Shown piece by piece: positions 11,701-19,519 of a DNA stretch of 64,000 bases (positions within the stretch are counted from its first letter, which is position 1; the number at the start of each line of letters is the position of its first letter). The position numbers and the translations under genes were made by a program. A model generated the notes under the pieces. It was not told where the DNA came from and made no database searches. It saw only the letters and a list, made by a program, of their open reading frames with translations. This DNA comes from Caulobacter sp. 602-1 (GTDB taxonomy: Bacteria > Pseudomonadota > Alphaproteobacteria > Caulobacterales > Caulobacteraceae), in assembly GCF_003931565.1 (NCBI RefSeq), contig NZ_RRYI01000002.1:1-64000 (forward strand). Direction: 5' to 3'.

Positions 11701-11741
11701 TGGGCCGCACCTACAAGGTGGGCGTCCGCAAGAAGTTCTAG
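8730..11741 (+). CDS. TonB-dependent outer membrane receptor
   Basis: 1003 residues. A cleavable signal peptide (MRRTSFLRGGSCLALAIAVS onward, ending near AAAAQQ) is followed by a TonB-box-like EVEEVVVTGSFI, a plug domain with the motif LKDGAAATYGSDAIAGVVNF, and a 22-strand barrel ending in KVGVRKKF with a terminal Phe as the assembly signal. It would take up a scarce large ligand across the outer membrane using TonB energy. The plug motif resembles the large CarA/iron-complex-type receptors abundant in Caulobacter. The neighbouring secreted M28 peptidase may suggest a peptide or peptide-derived substrate, but that is inference only. Confidence 0.96.
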   Translation: MRRTSFLRGGSCLALAIAVSGGMAGAAAAQQKPNDAPTEVEEVVVTGSFIRGTPEDAALPVDVVSAEELQKRGSPSTVELLKALSISNGVLGDTNQFDSRAQGSEGSGSVNLRGLGSQRTLVLLNGRRLAINPFGQAGAGIVDTNIIPAAAIGRLEVLKDGAAATYGSDAIAGVVNFITKKNFNGLEAAADYRHISGSKGDYGGSLTWGKTWDNGNVLASVGWQHRSKLSVADRDWANRSYLSNPEAGWSAAGNPSTFIPLASTSSGMRDPGCSSLGGFAGFSGLTPVCYWHYTPFDNVVEKSNAVQAYAEVNTDLSAKTKFHAEVLYAHTDVPEWNTSPSYAALAVPTAEVAPIAALTGRYFVPASNPGLAAFIAANPTVQLTSLATGAVTTAPGAIFAGGALNVANRPFGIGGNPKFGYGPSIGSRSFDAFRVSGDLSGEFENGIGWDIALTYSQEVGIRTGYDTLVNRFALALQGLGGPLCDSNPTTPGIQGTPGVGGCMYYNPFASAIPSNVITGAANPGYNATLQNNKDLVDWFFKKLSTKQSSRLFVGEAVLNGKTSITLAGGDVAWAAGVQYRRSYFKADYNDISNAAINPCVNTPDFGVTTCTGSARNGPFMFLGVGNEADNQSDVMAGFGELSVPITDDFQAQFAARYEKYGNGIGSTFNPKASLRWQAMSWLAFRASAGSTFRGPPDPLTTTTSVTSLQGILGVFRAVDIFGNPNLKPEKAKTYNFGTLFNAGDFKASIDYFYFDFKNPIVAEPVAGMVASLYPNGAAGANNCANPAYAGLVSRFTFNGACGTPTTSIARLRTAYINGAPVKNAGFDFSAEYRFREVVGGDVTLGGNATYIQKYKVGATVVEGITVEKAFDAVGLLNYQTTVVPIPKWKGDVFAEWNRGPHNLRLSVHYIGSYTDQRTAPFATNAYKDTTGAGVTVSAGKTIKKQVLTDLAYRVFLPWDTTATLAITNLFDKDPSYARLDLGYDPFTGDPLGRTYKVGVRKKF

Positions 11742-11866
11742 GTCCCGAACGCCCTCGAGCATGTGGGTGACTGCGGCGCGCTTCCGGAGGAGGAGGCGCG
11801 CCGATTTCTTGTGGGAGGGGCCGCGATCGGGCTACCAATCGTCTCCCGTCGATCGAAGGTCCGTCC

Positions 11867-13537
11867 ATGTCCAAAGCCGCTCTCCTCGCCCTGGCCTCGG
11901 GCCTGATCCTCGCGTCCGCCAGCGCGGCGGCCGCCCAGGATAGTGGGCCGATCGATCCGGCGCGGCTGTCGGACATCACGCGGGAGCTGGCCTCCGACCG
12001 CTTCGCGGGCCGCGCGCCCGGCGGTGAGGGCGAGACGCCGACGATCGAGTACATCTCCCGCCAGTTCAAGGCGCTGGGGCTGGAGCCCGCCGGCGACAAT
12101 GGCGGCTGGACGCAGAAGGTGGCGCTGGTCCGTACGCGGATCGATGGTCCGGCGACCCTGACGGTGGCGACCAAGGCCGGACCCCTGACCCTGAACCAGG
12201 GCGAGCAGTCGCAGGTCATGACCCTGCGCCCGGTCGACAAGGTCAAGATCGACAAGGCCCCGCTGGTCTTCGTCGGCTATGGCGTCGCCGCGCCCGAGCG
12301 GGCGTGGGACGACTTCAAGGGTGTCGACCTGAAGGGCAAGATCGCCGTCTTCCTGATCGGCGATCCGGACCTGGAGGCCGCGCCGGGCGAACCCGTCGCG
12401 GGGAAGTTCGGCGGCTCGGCGGCCACCTACTACGCCCGCTGGACCTACAAGTACGAGGAGGCCGTGCGGCGCGGGGCGATCGGCGCGCTGATCGTCCACG
12501 AGAGCCTCGGGGCCGGCTATGGCTGGACGACCGTCAAGGCCTCGAACGGCGAAGGCTACGACATCGTCCGCCCCGATCCCGCCAAGGATAAGCTGCTGAT
12601 GCAGGGCTGGATCCAGCGCGACGTGGCGGTCGATCTGTTCAGGCGCTCGGGCCTGGATTTCGAAACCCTGAAACGTTCGGCCCGCACCGCCGCCTTCAAG
12701 CCGGTGGCCCTGACCGGCGCCAGCCTCTCGGCCGACTACGCCGTCAGCCACCAGGCGATGGACAGCGCCAACGTCCTGGCCCGTCTGCCGGGCGCCAGGC
12801 ATCCGGACGAGACCGTGGTCTACGCCGCCCACTGGGACGCCTATGGCGTCGGTGCGCCGGATGCGCAGGGAAATACGATCCGCCGAGGCGCGGCCGACGA
12901 CGCCATCGGCGTGGCCGCGGTGATCGAGGCGGCCCGCGCCTTCACCCAGGGCCCGCGCCCTGAGCGCTCGATCCTGTTCGCTGCCTGGACCGCCGAGGAG
13001 CGCGGCCTGCTGGGCTCGGAATACTACGCCAACCACCCGACCGCGCCGCTGGGCAAGACGGTGGCCAACTACACCTTCGACGTGCTGCAGACCGTGGGGC
13101 CGGCGCGCGACGTGGTGCTGGTCGGGGCCGGCCAGAACGCGCTGGAGGACGGCCTCGCCGCCCAGGCCGCCCGGCAGGGTCGGACCATCACCCCGGACGC
13201 CAAGCCCGAGCGGGCGCTGTTCTATCGCGCCGATCACTTCTCTCTGGCCCGCCGGGGCGTGCCGGTGCTGCTGCTGATGGGGCTGGGCGGCGGGGCGGAC
13301 CTGATCAAGGGCGGCCGCGCCGCCGGCGACGCCTGGGTCGCCGACTACACCAGCCGCTGCTACCACCAGCCCTGCGACGCCTGGAGCCCCGACTGGGACC
13401 TGCGCGGCGCGGCCCAGGACGTCGCCCTGACCTATGAAGCCGGCAAGGCCCTGGCCAATTCCCGCGACTGGCCGGACTGGAAGGCGGGCTCGGAGTTCAA
13501 GGCCATCCGCGCCGAGACGGCGGCGGAGCGGAGATAG
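11867..13537 (+). CDS. Secreted M28-family zinc metallopeptidase
   Basis: 556 residues with a signal peptide ending at about residue 23 (SASAAAAQ). A protease-associated (PA) domain lies about 90-260. The M28 catalytic domain follows with the zinc and catalytic motifs in order: AAHWDAYG (His and the flanking Asp), RGAADDAIG (bridging Asp), WTAEERGLLGSEY (EE pair with the general base), and RADHFSLARRGVP (last zinc His). It should be a periplasmic or exported aminopeptidase or carboxypeptidase. It is encoded 125 bases after the TonB receptor on the same strand and could share its transcript. Confidence 0.94.
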   Translation: MSKAALLALASGLILASASAAAAQDSGPIDPARLSDITRELASDRFAGRAPGGEGETPTIEYISRQFKALGLEPAGDNGGWTQKVALVRTRIDGPATLTVATKAGPLTLNQGEQSQVMTLRPVDKVKIDKAPLVFVGYGVAAPERAWDDFKGVDLKGKIAVFLIGDPDLEAAPGEPVAGKFGGSAATYYARWTYKYEEAVRRGAIGALIVHESLGAGYGWTTVKASNGEGYDIVRPDPAKDKLLMQGWIQRDVAVDLFRRSGLDFETLKRSARTAAFKPVALTGASLSADYAVSHQAMDSANVLARLPGARHPDETVVYAAHWDAYGVGAPDAQGNTIRRGAADDAIGVAAVIEAARAFTQGPRPERSILFAAWTAEERGLLGSEYYANHPTAPLGKTVANYTFDVLQTVGPARDVVLVGAGQNALEDGLAAQAARQGRTITPDAKPERALFYRADHFSLARRGVPVLLLMGLGGGADLIKGGRAAGDAWVADYTSRCYHQPCDAWSPDWDLRGAAQDVALTYEAGKALANSRDWPDWKAGSEFKAIRAETAAERR

Positions 13538-13675
13538 GGGGCGGCCTTCTTGCGGCAACCCGACTTTTCGTCATTCCCGCCCTGACCTTGGGGAATAAAC
13601 CGATGCAGGCAAACCCGGTCGCGGGTGCCCTAAAGCGGACCCTCCCATCGTCTATACGGGGTCGGACACCGCCCT

Positions 13676-14032
13676 TTAAGAGGGCTCGCAGCTCGTCAAC
13701 TCGGCGATCAGTTCGATGATCTGGGCGCGTCGGGCGATCGCCGTCTCGATGTGGCTCTCAAGTTCGGCTTGTTTTCGTCTTAGGCCGTCGATCATGTCGG
13801 CGCGCGCGGGCATCTGCTCGTCGCCCGTCGAGAGGGCGGCCCGGAGTTCGGCCAGGGTGAAGCCCAGCGCCTGCCCTTGGTCGATGAACTGCAGGATCGC
13901 GATCGCCGAGGCCGGATAGTCCCGGTAGCCGTTAGCGCGACGCTCCGGCGGCGGCAGGATGCCGTGCTTCTCGTAGAAGCGGACTCTCGAGGCAGAAAGG
14001 CCCGTCGCCTTCGCCAGTTCACCGATGCGCAT
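13676..14032 (-). CDS. MerR-family transcriptional regulator
   Basis: 118 residues. The N-terminal winged helix (MRIGELAKATGLSASRVRFYEKHGI) and the wing RRANGYRDY are diagnostic of MerR regulators. A dimerisation coiled coil follows (about 75-112, AELESHIETAIARRAQIIELI). The C-terminal effector part is very short, with one cysteine near the end (TSCEPS), so this is not a CueR-like two-cysteine metal sensor. The gene is divergent from the nitrilase-like gene and the operator between them (14041-14072) has the MerR-promoter geometry, so it probably controls that neighbour and itself. The effector is unknown. Confidence 0.93.
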   Translation of the reverse strand: MRIGELAKATGLSASRVRFYEKHGILPPPERRANGYRDYPASAIAILQFIDQGQALGFTLAELRAALSTGDEQMPARADMIDGLRRKQAELESHIETAIARRAQIIELIAELTSCEPS

Positions 14033-14040
14033 TCGCGGCC

Positions 14041-14072
14041 TTGACCTTAAACCTAGGTCGAAGGTTTATCAC
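14041..14072 (+). promoter_or_regulatory. MerR-type promoter/operator with elongated spacer
   Basis: A -35 TTGACC (14041-14046) and a -10-like TATCAC (14067-14072) are separated by 20 bases, the overlong spacing that MerR proteins correct by untwisting DNA. The spacer contains an interrupted palindrome (14044-14065): ACCTT-N2-ACCTAGGT-N2-AAGGT. It reads toward the nitrilase-like gene, whose ATG is at 14108, and starts 8 bases from the MerR start codon. Confidence 0.72.
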
Positions 14073-14107
14073 TGTGTTCCGGCAGCGCCAACGCAGGAAC
14101 AAAGCCC

Positions 14108-15619
14108 ATGAACAGGACCACGGCCGAGCCCACGCGACTGAGGTCGTCTCGCACTTCCCCCTGGGCGTGGCTCCTGGCGGGATGCGCCGCCGCGGTTTTC
14201 GCCGCGGGCAGCCGCTGGGACATTCCGTTAGCGGCCTGGCTCCTGCCGATCTGCTTGCTGCGTTTCAGCCGCGCCAGTTCGCCGGCTCTAGCGTTGCTGG
14301 GTGTTCTCGCGGTCTGTCTTGTGCAGATCGGCATCTATTTGGTCGCCAGCGCAGTGCCCTTCAACGCCATGACGATCGCCCTGGGCCTGACGGTGGGAAC
14401 CGTCTATGCGGCGCCTTTCGCGCTCGACCGCACGCTTGGGGTGCGACTGTCGGGAGCCGCCCGCATCCTTCTTTTCCCGGTCGCCGCCGTCGCCGGAGAG
14501 TTCGCGATTGGCGCCGTCCTCCCGCTGGGTACAGCGGTCGGCATGCGCGCGATCACCCAGGGCGAAGAGCTGGCGCTTTTGCAAGTCATCTCGGTCGCCG
14601 GTCCCTATGCCGTGGCGTTCCTGATCGGCTGCGCGGCGACCATCGCCAACCGCTTGCTCGAGGAGCCGGACTCGAGGTCGGCGCGACGTTGGGGCGTGGC
14701 GTTCCTGACGACGCTGGCCGTCATCGTGGCCGCCGGCCAAGCCCGTCTGGCCTTCAACCCTCCCTCGACAAATACATCGACCGTGAAGATCGCGGCCATC
14801 ACCCCGGACCGGGACCTGCGCATCGCGGCCAGCGACCTGCTCTCGGGCGAGAGCCTGCCTGCGTCAGCTGAGGCCGTCGCACGCGTGAGCACGCCGGAGA
14901 TGCGCGCCCGTTACGTTCTGATCGCTGACCAACTGCTCGACGATACGCGCCGCGCGGCGCGGGCGGGCGCCAAGATTGTCGCGTGGTCCGAAACCGCCGC
15001 GCCCAGCACCCAGGCCGACAAGGGGGCGCTGCTGGCGCGCGTCGCTCAGGTCGCCCGATCAGAGGGCGTGTACGTCAATGCCGCCATCGGCGTGCCCTTC
15101 GAGCGCAACGAGGTTTTCCTGTTCGGCCCCGACGGGCGCCAGCTCTGGCGCTATCGCAAGAACCATCCCGTGCCAGGCATGGAGCCGGTGGCGCCGTTCA
15201 ACAACCCCGTGCCCGTGGTCTCGACCCCATATGGGCGGCTCGCGAGCCTGATCTGCTTCGATGGCGATTTTCCCGATCTCGCCCGCGTCGAGGCCGACAT
15301 CCTGCTGACGCCCAGCTGGGACTGGCCCGAGGTGAGTTACGCCCACACCATGCGGATGGTGCGGCTGCGCGGAATCGAGAACGGCTATTCGCTCATTCGC
15401 CCCGTGTTCAACGGCACAGCGGCGGCGTTCGACCCGTTCGGCAGGACGCTCGCGATGAAGGAGACCCTGTCCGGTGGTCGGCACGTCATGATCGTCGACC
15501 TTCCGGCCCGCAGTGTCCCAACGGTTTACGGTCGAGCTGGCGACCTGTTCGCCTGGATGTGCGTCGCCGGCCTTCTCGCGCTGACCGTCCTGGGGGTTCT
15601 ACATCGCAGGCGCGCGTAG
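14108..15619 (+). CDS. Apolipoprotein N-acyltransferase-like membrane nitrilase
   Basis: 503 residues. The N-terminal ~210 residues carry five to six membrane segments and the C-terminal half is a carbon-nitrogen hydrolase domain, the layout of Lnt. The nitrilase triad is visible: Glu295 (AWSETAAP), Lys351 (YRKNHPVPG) and Cys383 (LICFDGDFP). A final hydrophobic helix (LFAWMCVAGLLALTVLGVL) and an RRRA tail follow. It is probably a second Lnt-like enzyme rather than the housekeeping copy, because it is placed under a divergent MerR regulator. The substrate could be a lipoprotein or another amine or thioester, and I cannot tell which. Confidence 0.85.
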   Translation: MNRTTAEPTRLRSSRTSPWAWLLAGCAAAVFAAGSRWDIPLAAWLLPICLLRFSRASSPALALLGVLAVCLVQIGIYLVASAVPFNAMTIALGLTVGTVYAAPFALDRTLGVRLSGAARILLFPVAAVAGEFAIGAVLPLGTAVGMRAITQGEELALLQVISVAGPYAVAFLIGCAATIANRLLEEPDSRSARRWGVAFLTTLAVIVAAGQARLAFNPPSTNTSTVKIAAITPDRDLRIAASDLLSGESLPASAEAVARVSTPEMRARYVLIADQLLDDTRRAARAGAKIVAWSETAAPSTQADKGALLARVAQVARSEGVYVNAAIGVPFERNEVFLFGPDGRQLWRYRKNHPVPGMEPVAPFNNPVPVVSTPYGRLASLICFDGDFPDLARVEADILLTPSWDWPEVSYAHTMRMVRLRGIENGYSLIRPVFNGTAAAFDPFGRTLAMKETLSGGRHVMIVDLPARSVPTVYGRAGDLFAWMCVAGLLALTVLGVLHRRRA

Positions 15620-15744
15620 GTTTGGGAGCACTCTTCTCGACCAATGTGCGTCCCCTAACCGTCCTCTTCAGCAGTCGGCGACGGCGGCTTTCTCGGCGGG
15701 GATGGGGCGTGTGCAGCCAGAAGCGCGGTCCCCTCTCGCCGCGC

Positions 15745-16860
15745 CTACAGATAATCCAGCATGCTCGGCGCCCCAGCTGTCTCGCCGTCGGCGTTGAACA
15801 TCTCCGCCAGCTTGTCGCTGGCGGCCTGCAACTCAACCATCTTGCTGTAGACCGCCGGGGTCCAGCCGGCGGCGTCGCGTTCCTCGGCGCTCATGCCGGC
15901 GTAGCGGGTGATCATCGCCTTGCCGAAGCCGCCGTCCGCGTCCGAGGTCGACTGGTAGCTGGCCTTGATGGCGTCGCTGTCACGCTGGCGGATCTCGGCC
16001 TTGGCCTGGGCGACCTCGTGGGTCGAGAACTGGTCGTCCTTGTTCAGGGCCACGGCCGACAGCGAGCGGTCGTCGAAGCGGCGGAAGTCGATCGCGCCGC
16101 TGCCGCCGTCCTTGGCGGCGTCAGGAGCGACGGCCAGTTCGTACTGCTTGTCCAGCGCGGTGCGGACATCGCCGGCCACCTTGCCGAAGTCGCGGGTCTT
16201 GGCGCCGGCGACGACGCTGCCGGTTTCCTTCATGTAGGCGGCGACGCTGTCGTTCTGGATGCCGGCGGGGGCCAGGCCGGGACGGGCGATGGCCTGCTTG
16301 CGGCCTTCGACCAGGGCGGCGCGTTCGGTGGTCCAGGCGGTGGAGGCCTTTTCCTCGGGCCCGGCGGCGTCCATCTGGTCGAGGGCGGCCTGGTAGAGAC
16401 TGGCATAGTCGCCGGTCAGTCGCGCCTGGGCGGCGGGGCTTGCCAGGGCGATGTCGTGCTGGTCCTTCAGGGCCAGGGCTGCGACCACCTGCTGGTCCAT
16501 CGGGAACTGGCCGCCCTGGTTGCTGGCCACGGCGTAAAGGCTTCGGCGGTCCATGCCGGAGAGGTCGATGGTCGCGTCGCCGTTGTTCAGGGCGTTCTTG
16601 GTTCCGGCCGCCTTCAGCAAGCCCGCGATCTGGCTTCGGGCGTCGGAGACCACCGTCTCGATGGCGCGGGAGTCGGTCTGGGCCTTCAGCGCGGCCTGGG
16701 CGGCGGCCGAGAGCGTGACGTTCACCGCCGGCGTGTTGATCGTCGGGCTCTGGTCGCGGGTCGCGCCGTTGGCGGCGGCCTGGCTCGCGCGTTGCGCGGC
16801 GGTCTGGCCGGCGGTCAGGCCGGGCGCGTAGGTCGACGAATACGGATTGATCGTCGTCAT
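15745..16860 (-). CDS. Hypothetical protein with a ~100-residue internal duplication
   Basis: 371 residues, no recognised family. The N-terminus (MTTINPYSSTYAPGLTAGQT) is low in charge and has no classical signal peptide. Residues ~71-176 and ~228-334 are two copies of one unit. Matching pairs include DRRSLYAVASNQGGQF/DDRSLSAVALNKDDQF and EKASTAWT/ERDAAGWT. The LNKDDQFSTHE segment in copy two has EF-hand-like spacing of acidic and polar residues but lacks the first Asp, so calcium binding is only a guess. The gene stands alone between the nitrilase and TetR genes and has its own upstream region. Confidence 0.8.
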   Translation of the reverse strand: MTTINPYSSTYAPGLTAGQTAAQRASQAAANGATRDQSPTINTPAVNVTLSAAAQAALKAQTDSRAIETVVSDARSQIAGLLKAAGTKNALNNGDATIDLSGMDRRSLYAVASNQGGQFPMDQQVVAALALKDQHDIALASPAAQARLTGDYASLYQAALDQMDAAGPEEKASTAWTTERAALVEGRKQAIARPGLAPAGIQNDSVAAYMKETGSVVAGAKTRDFGKVAGDVRTALDKQYELAVAPDAAKDGGSGAIDFRRFDDRSLSAVALNKDDQFSTHEVAQAKAEIRQRDSDAIKASYQSTSDADGGFGKAMITRYAGMSAEERDAAGWTPAVYSKMVELQAASDKLAEMFNADGETAGAPSMLDYL

Positions 16861-16957
16861 GGCGGCGGGACTCGAAGCGACTCAGTCGCGTCAGGGTACA
16901 GCCGTCAGCGGGGGGAGGCGAGACTATGGTTAATAGGTCGCAACCTTTGGGTGGCGG

Positions 16958-18184
16958 CTAGTTCAACACCCCGGTCAGCAGCGGTTTGGCGAACAGGTCG
17001 GCCGCCTCTTCCTTCTCCAGGCCTGGCGTCCAGGCGCCCAGACTGGCGGCGGCGTTCAGCATCGAGTTGATCATGTGGGCGGCGATGCTGGGGTCGATCG
17101 GGCGGATCGAGCCGTCGGCGATGCCGTCGGAGATGATCGAGGCGAAGCGCTGCCAGCCGCGCATATAGCCGTCGGCCATGTCGTGGCGCAGGGTGTCGGG
17201 CAGGGCGCCCAGCGACGAGGCGCGCAGCAGCGGCCCGTGCTCCGACAGCTGGTAGCTGGTCAGGCCGGCGGCGGTCGAGACCAGCCGCGTCCAGTTGTCC
17301 GTCGGCAGGTCGCGGGCGTCGAGCTGCGAGCGGCGGGTGACAGTGAAGGTGCGCTCGAAGCACTCGGCGACCAGGGCGTCCTTGTCGTCGTGGTGGTGGT
17401 AAAACGAGCCCTTGGTCACGTTCAGCGCCGCGGAGATGTCCTCGACCGAGGCGCCGCGATAGCCGCGCTGGTTGATCAGGCGGGTGGCGGCCACCAGGAA
17501 GGTCTCGCGCCACTCCAGGCCTTCGGGCGACACCGGCGTGGGGTCGGGCAGGGCGCGCGGGGCCCAGTGGTGGCCGGCGGCGGGCAGGCCGTTCAGCAGG
17601 ATGTCGCCCATGCGGTCGCGCACGCGGCCATAGTCGTCGACGTCGTAGCGGCGCAGCCAGCGGCCCGACCAGAACACCTGCTCCATCAAGAGGTGCGTGC
17701 GGGCCGTGCGCTGGCGCTTGTCCAGATGGGCCAGGGATGGGTCGTCGAAGAAGTTCCGCACCCGGCGGAACAGATCGTTGAACGCGCCGACCACCGAGCC
17801 GCGCAGGGGCTCCTTCAGCGCCTTGATCTCGGCGAAGCTGGTCAGGGGCGTGGCCTCGCCCAGGCGAACCCGGCGGTTGAGGTCGAGATAGAGGTCGAGG
17901 AACTTCAGGATGCGGGCGGCGGGCGTGGCCTCGGCGGCGGCCTCCTCGACCATGGCCTCGAACCGCTCCAGGCCGCGCATGAAGCAGGCGGCGGCCAGGT
18001 CGTCCTTCTTGCGGTAGTAGTAGGTGACGCTGGTGGTGTTGAGGCCGACCTGGTTGGCGACATCGGCCAGGGTCATGCCGCGCACGCCCTGGCGGTTCAG
18101 GATCGCCGTGGCCGCCGCCAGGATGGTCTCCTTCTTGCGGGCGTAGCGCGCTGTGGCCGCCCCAGCGACCCGACCGTCGTCCAT
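16958..18184 (-). CDS. Tandem double-domain TetR/AcrR-family regulator
   Basis: 408 residues, about twice a normal TetR protein. Two helix-turn-helix domains are present: residues ~16-62 (ILAAATAILNRQGVRGMTLA ... SVTYYYRKKDDL) and ~225-271 (FLVAATRLINQRGYRGASVE ... SFYHHHDDKDAL). Each is followed by a helical ligand-binding-like region. One chain could therefore carry the DNA-binding surface usually made by a dimer. No divergent target is obvious: the nearest genes are the acetylation pair (same strand, upstream) and the duplicated protein downstream. No internal frameshift is needed to produce the fusion. Confidence 0.9.
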   Translation of the reverse strand: MDDGRVAGAATARYARKKETILAAATAILNRQGVRGMTLADVANQVGLNTTSVTYYYRKKDDLAAACFMRGLERFEAMVEEAAAEATPAARILKFLDLYLDLNRRVRLGEATPLTSFAEIKALKEPLRGSVVGAFNDLFRRVRNFFDDPSLAHLDKRQRTARTHLLMEQVFWSGRWLRRYDVDDYGRVRDRMGDILLNGLPAAGHHWAPRALPDPTPVSPEGLEWRETFLVAATRLINQRGYRGASVEDISAALNVTKGSFYHHHDDKDALVAECFERTFTVTRRSQLDARDLPTDNWTRLVSTAAGLTSYQLSEHGPLLRASSLGALPDTLRHDMADGYMRGWQRFASIISDGIADGSIRPIDPSIAAHMINSMLNAAASLGAWTPGLEKEEAADLFAKPLLTGVLN

Positions 18185-18337
18185 AACAAAATCCCCAAGT
18201 CCGCTACCTTCGGCGGCCGCGCCTGGCGCTGGACTATCCGGTCCAATCTAGGCGTGTGGAGGGCCGGCTTAAAGGGCGCTCCGTCCGTCGAGGGACAATT
18301 TGGCGCTCACCTAGCGTCAGGGTTTGTCAGGAATGTT

Positions 18338-19516
18338 TCAGGACGCCCGCTTTTGACGCGCCTCCGCCGCCATCTGGGTTTCGACCAGGTCGAGGAATTG
18401 GCGGCCGACCGCGCCGCCGGTCTGGCTCTCGACCTGCTCCAGCACCACCACGTCGGCGGCCATCAGGTCCTTGAGCGCGCTTTTCGGCGTGGCGGTCAGG
18501 GGATAGGCGCCGCCGTCGCGGTACTCGATGGGGGCGAGCGTCAGATAGCCGTAGTTGCGGGCGCGGCCGGCCAGGCGCGCCTGGGTCAGGAACAGGGCCA
18601 ACGGATCGAAGAAGCTGTCGTTGACGGCGGCGAGGGTGAACACGCCCGAGCCGGGCGGTCCGACGGGGTGGGCGGTGACGGCCGGAGCCTTCCAGCCCGT
18701 GGGCGGCTTTCGAAGGTTCAGCAGGCTGGAAAGGTCGCGGTCCAGGCCGGTCTCGTCCGGCGCCTGGGCAAGGTCCCAGTCCAGCGCCGGCGTTTCGAGC
18801 CCCTGGCGGTTCAACTCGCTGACGAAGGCGCGGGCGGCCAGGGCGACGCCCAGCTGGTTCCAGTGAATGCCGTTGCGGGGGAACATCTCGTAGCCGAGCT
18901 TGCCGCGTTGGGCCTCCAGCGTCGCACGGCCGTCGACCCAGTGGATCCCGGCGGCGGTCAGGGCGCCGCGGGCGGCGGGATAGACGCTGTCGCGCCTGGC
19001 CGCGCAGGGGTAGCTGGACGGCACGAGGTCCGGGAACCAGGTCGTCTTGATCGGGGCCAGGACGTAGACGAACTTCTGGCCGCGCGCCTCGAACCAGTCC
19101 TGCGCGCGCCGCAGGCGGCGGGCGTAATCGGGCATGGCCGCGATGTCGACCTTCAGCTTGAGGCCGCAATGGGCCTCGATATAGCTCTCCTCGAACAGAG
19201 CGCCCTTGCGGCCCCGGATGATCGAGCCCGAGGCCATGGACGAGGTCCCGAAGGCGTCCCATTGCGCCTGGTTGTAGGCGCGAACGATGGCCGGGCGGGC
19301 CGGCAGCGCCGCGGCGGCGCGCGCCTCGGCGGCCTTCTGGTACTCGCCACGCCACAGGGCGGCGGGCGACAGGGCGACCTTTTCCGGCGGAATCCGCATA
19401 CCCAGCAGCGTGGTGTCTGCGGGATGCTCTTTCAGCGCCGAGGCGCCGATCGCGCCCAGGCCCAGCAGCACGGCCAGGGCCAGAATCCGGGGCGTCCAGG
19501 TGAGCAGCGCGCGCAT
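18338..19516 (-). CDS. AlgJ/AlgX-like SGNH O-acetyltransferase partner of MBOAT
   Basis: 392 residues with an N-terminal membrane anchor (ILALAVLLGLGAIGASAL). The fold matches AlgX/AlgJ-type acetyltransferases that act in the periplasm on exopolysaccharides: VLAPIKTTWFPDLVP, a HW motif at 218-219 (NGIHWNQLG) and a serine motif NDSFF with Ser301. The aspartate usually two residues before the histidine (D-x-H) is Gly216 here. It begins 3 bases after the MBOAT stop codon, so the two are co-translated. The polysaccharide acceptor is unknown, as no glycan synthesis operon is adjacent. Confidence 0.85.
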   Translation of the reverse strand: MRALLTWTPRILALAVLLGLGAIGASALKEHPADTTLLGMRIPPEKVALSPAALWRGEYQKAAEARAAAALPARPAIVRAYNQAQWDAFGTSSMASGSIIRGRKGALFEESYIEAHCGLKLKVDIAAMPDYARRLRRAQDWFEARGQKFVYVLAPIKTTWFPDLVPSSYPCAARRDSVYPAARGALTAAGIHWVDGRATLEAQRGKLGYEMFPRNGIHWNQLGVALAARAFVSELNRQGLETPALDWDLAQAPDETGLDRDLSSLLNLRKPPTGWKAPAVTAHPVGPPGSGVFTLAAVNDSFFDPLALFLTQARLAGRARNYGYLTLAPIEYRDGGAYPLTATPKSALKDLMAADVVVLEQVESQTGGAVGRQFLDLVETQMAAEARQKRAS

Positions 19517-19519
19517 GGC

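Noticed and set aside
13561..13620. Possible third copy of the intergenic palindrome (GTCATTCCCGCC)
   Set aside because: It shares only a short piece with the 27.4 kb element and has no matching second arm.
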